DNA of 64,000 bases from Streptomyces sp. SAI-135 (GTDB taxonomy: Bacteria > Actinomycetota > Actinomycetes > Streptomycetales > Streptomycetaceae): assembly GCF_029893805.1 (NCBI RefSeq), contig NZ_JARXYP010000002.1, positions 6,572,001 through 6,636,000 on the forward strand. Reading direction: 5' to 3'. Positions 9,688 through 17,290 of the stretch are shown one piece after another; the first letter of the stretch is position 1, and each line of letters opens with the position of its first letter. The translations under genes were made by a program, and so were the position numbers. The notes below the pieces were generated by a model. That model made no database searches. It had not been told where the DNA came from and worked only from the letters and a program-made list of their open reading frames with translations.

Positions 9688-10308
9688 ATGCGTACCACCA
9701 CCCCCCTCCGACGTGCCCTGATCACCGTGACCGCGACCGCGGCCGTCGTCCTCACCGCGACGGGCTCCGCGGTCGCGGTTCCGGACCCCGGCACCGCGAC
9801 GGCCCCCCACACGGCCGCCCTCTCCCTGTCCCCGCTGCGCCCCGTCGTCGAACTCGCCGCCGATCGCCTCGCCACCGCCGACCTGGTCGCCGCGGCCAAG
9901 TGGGGCACCGACAGCCCCATCGACGACCCCGCCCGCGAACAGCAGGTCCTCGACAACGTGGCCGCCCAGGCCCGGCAGCTCGGCGCCGACCCGGACGAGA
10001 TCCGGGTGATCTTCCGCGACCAGATCGAGGCCAACAAGGTCGTCCAGCGGGGTCTGTTCCAGCGCTGGACCGACCATCCCGACCAGGCCCCGACGACCAA
10101 GCCGGACCTGAGCGTCGTACGCCAGGAGATCAACCGGATCACCAGCGCGCTGGTCCAGGCCCTCGCCGACACCTCCGCGGCCCGCGGCACCTTCGCGTGC
10201 CGCCCCGAACTGGCCCTGGCAGCCCTCCGGGTCCGCCACGAGGACCACCTGGACGCTCTGCACACCCGGGCTCTGATCCGCGCCCTGCCCTCCATCTGCC
10301 GGGACTGA
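9688..10308 (+). CDS. Secreted (periplasmic-type) chorismate mutase, AroQ gamma class
   Basis: A 206-residue protein with a Sec signal (LITVTATAAVVLTATGSAVA) followed by an all-helical chorismate mutase domain of the exported gamma class known from Mycobacterium tuberculosis. Diagnostic stretches are LAADRLATADLVAAAKWGTD, REQQVLDNVAAQA and IFRDQIEANKVVQRGLF. The intracellular reaction is chorismate to prephenate; the role of exported forms is not settled. It starts 36 bases after the GH12 stop, so may be read through from that operon, but has no obvious tie to xyloglucan degradation. A second possible disulphide-linked region includes C-terminal cysteines (FACRPEL and SICRD). Confidence 0.9.
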   Translation: MRTTTPLRRALITVTATAAVVLTATGSAVAVPDPGTATAPHTAALSLSPLRPVVELAADRLATADLVAAAKWGTDSPIDDPAREQQVLDNVAAQARQLGADPDEIRVIFRDQIEANKVVQRGLFQRWTDHPDQAPTTKPDLSVVRQEINRITSALVQALADTSAARGTFACRPELALAALRVRHEDHLDALHTRALIRALPSICRD

Positions 10309-10312
10309 CGGC

Positions 10313-10360
10313 CTTTCAGGGGCGCGGGGAACTGCGCGACAAGCCACGACGGCGCCGCAC
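10313..10360 (+). repeat. Dispersed intergenic repeat, copy 2
   Basis: The unit GGGGCGCGGGGAACTGCGCG followed by ACAAGCCACGACGGCGCC occupies the gap between the convergent chorismate mutase and GH31 genes. It matches copy 1 at 2431-2478 (opposite strand) and copy 3 at 13771-13820. Confidence 0.75.
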
Positions 10361-10372
10361 TCGACGAACGAC

Positions 10373-12421
10373 CTACCGCGGCACATCCTGAATCGGCAAC
10401 CGCGCCCCATCCCGCAGGAACAGCGGAATCCGGTCCAGCGGGGCGTCGACGGTCACCGTGGTCCCACCGTCGTATGTCTCCTCCGTCCACGCGTCCGTCC
10501 ACGACGAACCCGCCGGAAGGTAGGTCGTCCGGGCTGTGGCCCCGGCCGTGAGCACCGGGGCGACCAGCACATCCGCCCCGAACAGATACGCGTCGTCGAC
10601 CCCCCAGGCCGCCGGATCCCGCGGGAACTCCAGGAACAGCGGCCGCATCGGCGTCAGCCCCTCCTCGTGCGCCTCGCGCATCACCCGCAGCACGTACGGC
10701 CGCAACCGCTCCCGCAGCCGCAGGTACTTCTCCAGGATCGCGCCGGCCTCCTCGCCGTACGACCACACCTCGTTGGGGCCGCCGGTCATGTCCGGGCCCA
10801 GCGGCATGCCCGGGTCGCGGAAGCCGTGCAGCCGCATCAGCGGGGACAGGGCGCCGAACTGGAACCAGCGGACCATCACCTCGCGGTACGCCGGGTCGTC
10901 CGGGTCGCCGCCGTGGAAGCCGCCGATGTCGGTGTTCCACCACGGGATGCCGGACATCGCGGTGTTGAGGCCGGCCGCGATCTGCGTGCGCAGGGTGGCG
11001 AAGTCGGTGCCGATGTCACCGGACCACAGCGCGGCCCCGTAGCGCTGACTGCCCGCCCAGGCCGAGCGGTTGAGCGTGATGACCTCCTCCCCGGCGGCGC
11101 TCAGCCCTTCGTGGAAGGTGCGGGAGTTCTCGGCCGGGTACATGTTGCCGACCTCCAGGCCGGGGCCCGCCCAGTAGCGCAGGTTCTCCTGGAAGCCCGG
11201 CTTGAGCTCCGGCTCGCAGGCGTCCAGCCAGAAGGCGGTGATGCCGTACGGCTCCAGGTAGTTCTCCTTCACGCGCGACCACATGAACTCCCGGGCCTCC
11301 GGGTTCGTCGCGTCGTAGAAGGCGACCTGGACGGTCGAGGCGACCCCCTTGTCCGGCCAGTCGGCGTGCGCCATCGGACCGTACTGGGTGCCGATGAAGT
11401 AGCCGCGCTGCTCCATCAGGGAGTGGTTCTCGCTGAGCGGTGACACCGACGGCCAGACGCTGACCACCAACTTGATGCCCAGCTCCTCCAGTTCGCGGAC
11501 CATCGCCGCCGGGTCGGGCCACTCGGCCGGGTCGAACCTCCACTCACCGAGGTGCGTCCAGTGGAAGAAGTCGCAGACGATCGCGGAGATCGGCAGCCCG
11601 CGCCGCTTGTACTCCCGTGCCACGGCCAGGAGTTCGTCCTGGGTGCGGTAGCGCAGCTTGCACTGCCAGAAGCCGGCCGCCCACTCCGGCAGCATCGGCG
11701 TACGGCCCGTCACCGCGCTGTAGCGGCGCTGCCCGTCCGCCAGGTCGCCCGCGGTGATCCAGTAGTCGATCTGGCGGGCCGAGTCGGCCACCCAGCGGGT
11801 GCCGTTGTGGGCGAGCTCCACCCGGCCGATCGCCGGGTTGTTCCACAGCAGGGTGTAGCCGCGGCTGGAGGCCAGGACCGGGATGCCGACCTCGGCGTTG
11901 CGCTGGATCAGGTCGAGGACCAGGCCCTTCTGGTCCAGCTTGCCGTGCTGGTGCTGGCCGAGGCCGTACAGCTTCTCGTCGTCGTAGGCGGCGAAGCGCT
12001 GCTCCAGACGGTGGTGGCCGTTGCCGACGGCGGTGTACAGGCGCGAGCCGGGCCACCAGAAGTGGGCGCGGGCCTCCGCGAGGAGCTCGGCCGAGTCCTC
12101 GGTGCGCAGGAAGCGGAGCTGTCCCTCGGCGTCGACGTGGACGGTCAGCGCGCCCACCGTCAACCGGGCTTCCCCGTCACCGATCTTGACCGTGCTCTCG
12201 GTGGCGGGAGGCTCGTCGAGCAGAGCACCGGGCAGCCCCTCCAGGACCGGCCCGCCGAGCCGGGCCCGCACCCGCACCGCGTCCGGGCCCCACGGTTCGA
12301 CGCGTACGGTCTCCTGGCGCCCGCTCCACTCCAGCGCGCCGTCCCGCTCCCGGAACGTGCCGACGGTGGGGGACGACTGCGCGAGACTGACCTTGGGCTG
12401 TATTTCGGCAGGCTGATTCAC
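10373..12421 (-). CDS. GH31 alpha-xylosidase-like glycosidase, cytosolic
   Basis: Glycoside hydrolase family 31 enzyme, 682 residues from GTG at 12421, chosen because AGGAG precedes it at good spacing; an upstream in-frame extension would add 14 residues (to 12463) without a site. The (beta/alpha)8 barrel contains the nucleophile in FWLDACEPE (D400) and the acid/base in LWSGDIGTDF (D469). The N-terminal beta-sandwich includes LYGLGQHQHGKLDQKG. The EPE-type nucleophile loop and SVWPSVSPLSENHSLMEQRG resemble alpha-xylosidases active on xyloglucan oligosaccharides; alpha-glucosidase activity is the alternative. No signal peptide. It lies downstream of lacI on the same strand (97-base gap), so is probably co-transcribed with and repressed by it. 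Confidence 0.9.
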   Translation of the reverse strand: MNQPAEIQPKVSLAQSSPTVGTFRERDGALEWSGRQETVRVEPWGPDAVRVRARLGGPVLEGLPGALLDEPPATESTVKIGDGEARLTVGALTVHVDAEGQLRFLRTEDSAELLAEARAHFWWPGSRLYTAVGNGHHRLEQRFAAYDDEKLYGLGQHQHGKLDQKGLVLDLIQRNAEVGIPVLASSRGYTLLWNNPAIGRVELAHNGTRWVADSARQIDYWITAGDLADGQRRYSAVTGRTPMLPEWAAGFWQCKLRYRTQDELLAVAREYKRRGLPISAIVCDFFHWTHLGEWRFDPAEWPDPAAMVRELEELGIKLVVSVWPSVSPLSENHSLMEQRGYFIGTQYGPMAHADWPDKGVASTVQVAFYDATNPEAREFMWSRVKENYLEPYGITAFWLDACEPELKPGFQENLRYWAGPGLEVGNMYPAENSRTFHEGLSAAGEEVITLNRSAWAGSQRYGAALWSGDIGTDFATLRTQIAAGLNTAMSGIPWWNTDIGGFHGGDPDDPAYREVMVRWFQFGALSPLMRLHGFRDPGMPLGPDMTGGPNEVWSYGEEAGAILEKYLRLRERLRPYVLRVMREAHEEGLTPMRPLFLEFPRDPAAWGVDDAYLFGADVLVAPVLTAGATARTTYLPAGSSWTDAWTEETYDGGTTVTVDAPLDRIPLFLRDGARLPIQDVPR

Positions 12422-12518
12422 GAGGAGTGCTCCTGGAGGAATGCAGACAGGGGCGTGCCGCACAGGAACGGAACGCGGGGTGTGTGTCCGGGGTGCGTGG
12501 TGTCCGGTAAGGGAGGCG

Positions 12519-13532
12519 TCAGGACGCCGAGGGTGCCGGGCCCGTGCTCGCCCGGACCGTCAACTCGGGCTCGATCAGGACGACTTCGTCCTCACCGCGG
12601 CCCTCCAGCTTGGCGACGAGACGCTCCAGGGCGTGCCGGCCCATCTCCTGGGCGGGGATGGCGACCGACGTCAGCCGCACCGAGGCCTGGACGGCGACCT
12701 GTTCGGGGCAGATCGCGACCACCGAGACGTCCTCGGGGACGGCCCGGCCCTGCTGGCGCAGCAGCGCGAGCAGCGGCTCCACGGCCTGTTCGTTCTGCAC
12801 GACGAAGCCCGTGGTGGACGGGCGTTCGTCGAGGATGCGGGCGAGGGTCACGGCCATCGCGTCGTACCCTCCGTCGCACGGCCGGTGCAGCAGCCGGACG
12901 CCCAACTCCTGGGCCCGCGAACGGAGTCCGTCCAGGGTGCGCTCGGCGAAACCGGTGTGCCGTTCGTAGACCGCGGGGGCCTCGCCGATGACAGCGATGT
13001 CGCGGTGACCGAGCTTCGCGAGGTGCTCTACGCACAGGGCTCCGGTGGCCCGGAAGTCGAGGTCGACGCAGGTCAGTCCCGAGGTGTCGGCGGGGAGGCC
13101 GATGAGCACGGACGGCTGGTCGGTGCCGCGCAGCAACGGCAGCCGCTCGTCGTCGAGTTCGACGTCCATCAGGATCATCGCGTCGGCGAGTCCGCTGCCG
13201 GTGACCCGGCGTACGGCGTCGGGACCCTCCTCGCCGGTGAGCAGCAGGACGTCGTACCCGTGGGTCCGGGCGGTGGTGGCCACCGCGATGGCGATCTCCA
13301 TCATCACCGGCACGTACATGTCGGTGCGGAGCGGGATCATCAGCGCGATGATGTTCGACCTGCTGCTGGCGAGGGCACGGGCGCCCGCGTTCGGGTGGTA
13401 GCCGAGTTCGCGGATGCTCTCCTCGACCCGCTGCCGGGTGCTCGTCGAGATGGACCGCTTGCCACTGAGGACATAGCTCACCGTGCTCGCCGAGACTCCG
13501 GCGTGCTGGGCGACCTCGGCGAGGGTGACCAT
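12519..13532 (-). CDS. LacI-family transcriptional repressor of the sugar locus
   Basis: LacI-type regulator, 337 residues. The ATG at 13532 has GGAG six bases upstream; a TTG four codons earlier is less likely. The helix-turn-helix and hinge are clear (TLAEVAQHAGVSASTVSYVL, then ALASSRSNIIALMIP). The rest is a periplasmic-binding-protein-like effector domain (DVLLLTGEEGPDAVRR, AICPEQVAVQASVRLTSVAIP). Two palindromes built on GAAGCGCTTC lie just upstream and match the inverted-repeat operators typical of the family, suggesting autoregulation. By position it probably controls the downstream GH31 gene and perhaps the plus-strand transport/hydrolase operon, whose promoter is outside the window. 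The inducer is likely a xyloglucan-derived sugar (inference). Confidence 0.92.
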   Translation of the reverse strand: MVTLAEVAQHAGVSASTVSYVLSGKRSISTSTRQRVEESIRELGYHPNAGARALASSRSNIIALMIPLRTDMYVPVMMEIAIAVATTARTHGYDVLLLTGEEGPDAVRRVTGSGLADAMILMDVELDDERLPLLRGTDQPSVLIGLPADTSGLTCVDLDFRATGALCVEHLAKLGHRDIAVIGEAPAVYERHTGFAERTLDGLRSRAQELGVRLLHRPCDGGYDAMAVTLARILDERPSTTGFVVQNEQAVEPLLALLRQQGRAVPEDVSVVAICPEQVAVQASVRLTSVAIPAQEMGRHALERLVAKLEGRGEDEVVLIEPELTVRASTGPAPSAS

Positions 13533-13547
13533 CCAGCTCTCCAAGAT

Positions 13548-13565
13548 GTGTGAAGCGCTTCGACA
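13548..13565. promoter_or_regulatory. LacI-type operator O1 (imperfect)
   Basis: The core GAAGCGCTTC at 13552-13561 is followed by the right arm GACA; the left arm (GTGT) departs from the perfect version at 13637. It lies 16-33 bases upstream of the lacI start codon, where a bound repressor would block transcription or early elongation. Confidence 0.75.
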
Positions 13566-13636
13566 GTGCGCAGGACGAACAGGTGCGGGTGGGGGTGGTT
13601 CGACAGTAGCTCCCCCGGGAGTGGGTGTCCATAGGT

Positions 13637-13654
13637 TGTCGAAGCGCTTCGACA
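13637..13654. promoter_or_regulatory. LacI-type operator O2 (perfect 18-bp palindrome)
   Basis: TGTCGAAGCGCTTCGACA is an exact inverted repeat. Its centre is 89 bases from that of O1, so the two sites could bind two repressor dimers or act in a loop. Similar palindromes are typical LacI-family operators. Confidence 0.8.
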
Positions 13655-13770
13655 GTCACTCGGGGCCAGGCTCCCCGGGATGGGCACCGTACCTCCATTC
13701 CGGGCCCCTGTTCGCCCGCGGCGGCCCGTCCGGCTCGGTGGGGACCCTTCGGGGCATCGGCGGCTGCACC

Positions 13771-13820
13771 TCCCAAGGGGCGCGGGGAACCGCGCGACCA
13801 GCCACAACGCACCCGCAGCC
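13771..13820 (+). repeat. Dispersed intergenic repeat, copy 3
   Basis: Contains GGGGCGCGGGGAACCGCGCG and then ACCAGCCACAACGC, a slightly diverged copy of the units at 2431 and 10313. It lies in the 494-base gap between lacI and the acyl-CoA dehydrogenase gene. Apart from the two operators nothing else is recognisable in that gap. Confidence 0.7.
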
Positions 13821-14026
13821 GCCCGACAACCCGGCGCGCGGCCGGTCGTCGGCGGGGTCGGGCACCGCCGTGCACCCGGGCCGGTCCGGAAGGGATTGCG
13901 TCGACATCGGCTGAACGGCCGCGCGAGGGGTGGTGACCTCGCCCCGGATCAGGTACATACGATCGGGTAGCACCCGTCGGTAACCATACGGCCCCCAAGA
14001 TCCCGATTCACGACGAGGTGAGCCTG

Positions 14027-15958
14027 ATGTCCGCACCGTCCACCAAGCCCGTCGTCACCGAGCGCGAGGCCCGCGAGGTGGCGGAGGCCGCCCGTGAGCA
14101 GGACTGGCGCAAGCCCAGCTTCGCCAAGGAACTGTTCCTCGGCCGGTTCCGGCTCGACCTCATCCACCCCCACCCGATGCCCCCCGAGGAGGACGCCCGG
14201 CGCGGCGAGGAGTTCCTGGCCAGGCTCCGCGACTTCTGCGAGACCAAGGTCGACGGCGCCCTCATCGAACGCGAGGCCCGCATCCCCGACGACGTCGTGG
14301 CCGGCCTCAAGGAACTCGGCGCCTTCGGCATGAAGATCGACACCAAGTACGGCGGCCTCGGCCTCACCCAGGTGTACTACAACAAGGCACTCGCCCTCGT
14401 CGGCTCCGCGAGCCCCGCGATCGGCGTGCTGCTCTCCGCCCATCAGTCGATCGGCGTACCGCAGCCGCTCAAGTTGTTCGGCACCCAGGAGCAGAAGGAG
14501 AAGTTCCTGCCCCGGTGCGCCCGCACCGACATCAGCGCCTTCCTCCTCACCGAACCCGACGTCGGCTCCGACCCGGCACGCCTCGCCACCACGGCCGTGC
14601 CCGACGGGGACGACTACGTCCTCGACGGAGTGAAACTCTGGACCACCAACGGCGTGGTCGCCGACCTCCTCGTCGTCATGGCCCGCGTCCCGAAGACCGA
14701 AGGTCACAAGGGCGGCATCACCGCCTTCGTCGTCGAGACGGACTCGCCCGGCATCACCGTCGAGAACCGCAACGCCTTCATGGGCCTGCGCGGCATCGAG
14801 AACGGCGTCACCCGCTTCCACCAGGTCCGGGTCCCCGCCGCGAACCTCATCGGCAAGGAGGGCCAGGGCCTGAAGATCGCCCTCACCACCCTCAACACCG
14901 GCCGCCTCTCGCTCCCCGCCTCCTGCGTCGCCGCCGGCAAGTGGTGCCTGAAGATCGCCCGCGAATGGTCCGCGGCCCGGGAGCAGTGGGGCAAGCCCAT
15001 CGCCCACCACGAGGCCGTCGGCTCCAAGATCTCCTTCATCGCGGCCACCACCTTCGCCCTGGAGGCCGTCCTGGACCTGTCCTCCCAGATGGCCGACGAG
15101 AACCGCAACGACATCCGCATCGAGGGCGCCCTCGCCAAGCTCTACGCCTCCGAGATGGCCTGGCTCGTCGCCGACGAACTCGTGCAGATCCGCGGCGGCC
15201 GCGGCTTCGAGACCGCCGACTCCCTCAGGGCCCGCGGCGAGAAGGCCGTCCCCGCCGAACAGGTCCTGCGCGACCTGCGCATCAACCGCATCTTCGAGGG
15301 CTCGACGGAGATCATGCACCTGCTGATCGCCCGCGAGGCCGTCGACGCCCACCTGTCCGTCGCCGGCGACCTCATCGACCCGGAGAAATCCCTCGGCGAC
15401 AAGGCGAAGGCGGGCGCGAACGCGGGCGTCTTCTACGCCAAGTGGCTCCCCAAGCTCGTCGCGGGACCGGGCCAACTGCCCAACTCCTACAGCGAGTTCA
15501 AGCGCGAGGTCGACCTCTCGCCGCACCTGCGCTACGTCGAGCGCACGGCCCGCAAACTCGCCCGCTCCACCTTCTACGCCATGTCCCGCTGGCAGGGCCG
15601 CATGGAGAGCAAACAGGGCTTCCTCGGCCGGATCGTCGACATCGGCGCCGAGCTCTTCGCGATGAGCGCGGCCTGCGTACGCGCCGAACTCCTGTACACC
15701 ACCGAGGCCCACGGCCGCGAGGCCTACCAGCTCGCCGACGCCTTCTGCCACCAGTCCCGACTGCGCGTCGAGGAACTCTTCGGCCGCCTGTGGAACAACA
15801 CCGACGACCAGGACCGCAAGGTCGTCAAGGGCGTCCTGTCCGGCACCTACGCCTGGCTGGAGGACGGCATCGTCGATCCCTCGGGCGAGGGCGCCTGGAT
15901 CGCGGACGCGACCCCCGGCCCCTCCGAGAAGGAGAACGTCCACCGCCCCGTCCGCTGA
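14027..15958 (+). CDS. Acyl-CoA dehydrogenase (FadE-like)
   Basis: Flavin-dependent acyl-CoA dehydrogenase, 643 residues, longer than the usual 380-400 because of an N-terminal extension of about 50 residues and a helical C-terminal extension. The ATG at 14027 has GAGG eight bases upstream; a GTG at 14018 lacks a site. The FAD/substrate-binding signature is visible as AFLLTEPDVGSDPARL and WTTNGVVADLLVVMAR. The catalytic base lies in RIFEGSTEI (E424), the position of the family's glutamate. It would oxidise acyl-CoA to enoyl-CoA in beta-oxidation. It stands alone and is followed by a strong hairpin, so is probably monocistronic. Confidence 0.93.
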   Translation: MSAPSTKPVVTEREAREVAEAAREQDWRKPSFAKELFLGRFRLDLIHPHPMPPEEDARRGEEFLARLRDFCETKVDGALIEREARIPDDVVAGLKELGAFGMKIDTKYGGLGLTQVYYNKALALVGSASPAIGVLLSAHQSIGVPQPLKLFGTQEQKEKFLPRCARTDISAFLLTEPDVGSDPARLATTAVPDGDDYVLDGVKLWTTNGVVADLLVVMARVPKTEGHKGGITAFVVETDSPGITVENRNAFMGLRGIENGVTRFHQVRVPAANLIGKEGQGLKIALTTLNTGRLSLPASCVAAGKWCLKIAREWSAAREQWGKPIAHHEAVGSKISFIAATTFALEAVLDLSSQMADENRNDIRIEGALAKLYASEMAWLVADELVQIRGGRGFETADSLRARGEKAVPAEQVLRDLRINRIFEGSTEIMHLLIAREAVDAHLSVAGDLIDPEKSLGDKAKAGANAGVFYAKWLPKLVAGPGQLPNSYSEFKREVDLSPHLRYVERTARKLARSTFYAMSRWQGRMESKQGFLGRIVDIGAELFAMSAACVRAELLYTTEAHGREAYQLADAFCHQSRLRVEELFGRLWNNTDDQDRKVVKGVLSGTYAWLEDGIVDPSGEGAWIADATPGPSEKENVHRPVR

Positions 15959-15966
15959 CCCCGCAC

Positions 15967-16000
15967 GACAGCGCGCCCCCCGGGAGGGGGACGCGCTGTC
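15967..16000. terminator. Hairpin terminator after acyl-CoA dehydrogenase gene
   Basis: GACAGCGCG pairs with CGCGCTGTC, with C5/G5 pairs inside and a short GGGA loop. It starts eight bases after the stop codon. There is no T-tract, as usual in this GC range. Confidence 0.75.
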
Positions 16001-16033
16001 CTCCTACGCCGCCCTTACGGCCACAATGGAGGG

Positions 16034-17290
16034 ATGAGCGACAGTCCAGCCCCTCTCGCCGACCCGCACCTGGTCTACGACCCCGTAGCGGGCGACGGCC
16101 CCAAGGACGTGGTGATCCTCGGTTCCACCGGCTCGATCGGCACCCAGGCCATCGACCTCGTGCTGCGCAACCCCGACCGGTTCCGGGTGACCGCGCTCTC
16201 CGCCAACGGCGGGCGCGTGGCGCTCCTCGCCGAGCAGGCGCACCGGCTGAAGGTGCGGACCGTCGCGGTCGCCCGCGAGGACGTCGTACCGCAGCTGCGC
16301 GAGGCGCTCACCGGTCTGTACGGCGCGGGCGAGCCGCTCCCCGAGATCCTCGCCGGACCGGACGCGGCCACACAGGCCGCCGCCTCCGACGCGCACACCG
16401 TCCTCAACGGCATCACCGGCTCCATCGGACTCGCCCCCACCCTCGCCGCCCTGGAGGCGGGCCGCACCCTCGCGCTCGCCAACAAGGAGTCGCTCATCGT
16501 GGGCGGCCCGCTGGTGAAGGCCCTCGCCAAGCCCGGCCAGATCATCCCGGTCGACTCCGAGCACGCGGCCCTCTTCCAGTCCCTGGCCTCCGGGACGCGC
16601 GCGGATGTGCGCAAGCTGGTCGTCACGGCGTCCGGAGGCCCCTTCCGCGGCCGTACCAAGGAAGAACTCGCGCACGTCACCGTCGAGGACGCCCTCGCCC
16701 ACCCCACCTGGGCCATGGGCCCGGTCATCACGATCAACTCCGCGACCCTCGTCAACAAGGGCCTGGAGGTGATCGAGGCACACCTCCTCTACGACATTCC
16801 CTTCGACCGCATTGAGGTGGTCGTGCATCCCCAGTCGTATGTCCACTCGATGGTTGAGTTCACGGACGGATCCACGATCGCCCAGGCGACGCCCCCCGAC
16901 ATGCGCGGGCCGATCGCCATCGGTCTCGGCTGGCCCGAGCGCGTCCCCGACGCGGCGCCCGCCTTCGACTGGAGCAAGGCGTCGACGTGGGAGTTCTTCC
17001 CCCTCGACAACGACGCCTTCCCCTCGGTGAACCTCGCACGACACGTGGGAGAGCTCGCGGGCACGGCCCCGGCGGTGTTCAATGCCGCCAACGAGGAGTG
17101 CGTCGAGGCCTTCCGGGCCGGCGCACTGCCGTTCAACGGGATCATGGAGACCGTGACCCGGGTGGTGGACGAGCACGGCACCCCGCGCGGGGGAACCTCG
17201 CTCACCGTCGCGGACGTCCTCGAAGCGGAGACCTGGGCGCGGGCCCGGGCCCGGGAACTGACGGCACAGACGGCGGAGGCCCGTGCATGA
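16034..17290 (+). CDS. dxr: 1-deoxy-D-xylulose 5-phosphate reductoisomerase
   Basis: DXR (IspC), 418 residues. It catalyses NADPH-dependent conversion of DXP to 2-C-methyl-D-erythritol 4-phosphate, the committed step of the MEP isoprenoid pathway. The N-terminal NADPH fold is clear in VVILGSTGSIGTQAIDLV; the metal/substrate region in ALANKESLIVGG, PVDSEHAALFQ, and the flexible loop MGPVITINSATLVNKGLE; the C-terminal helical domain in AVFNAANEECVEAF. It overlaps the downstream metalloprotease gene by ATGA. ispG, another MEP-pathway gene, follows after rseP and the inserted integrase, so the ancestral order was dxr-rseP-ispG. Confidence 0.97.
   Translation: MSDSPAPLADPHLVYDPVAGDGPKDVVILGSTGSIGTQAIDLVLRNPDRFRVTALSANGGRVALLAEQAHRLKVRTVAVAREDVVPQLREALTGLYGAGEPLPEILAGPDAATQAAASDAHTVLNGITGSIGLAPTLAALEAGRTLALANKESLIVGGPLVKALAKPGQIIPVDSEHAALFQSLASGTRADVRKLVVTASGGPFRGRTKEELAHVTVEDALAHPTWAMGPVITINSATLVNKGLEVIEAHLLYDIPFDRIEVVVHPQSYVHSMVEFTDGSTIAQATPPDMRGPIAIGLGWPERVPDAAPAFDWSKASTWEFFPLDNDAFPSVNLARHVGELAGTAPAVFNAANEECVEAFRAGALPFNGIMETVTRVVDEHGTPRGGTSLTVADVLEAETWARARARELTAQTAEARA

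Noticed and set aside
13949..15943. A 664-codon minus-strand open frame opposite the acyl-CoA dehydrogenase
   Set aside because: Antisense shadow; the plus-strand protein has FAD-binding and catalytic motifs.
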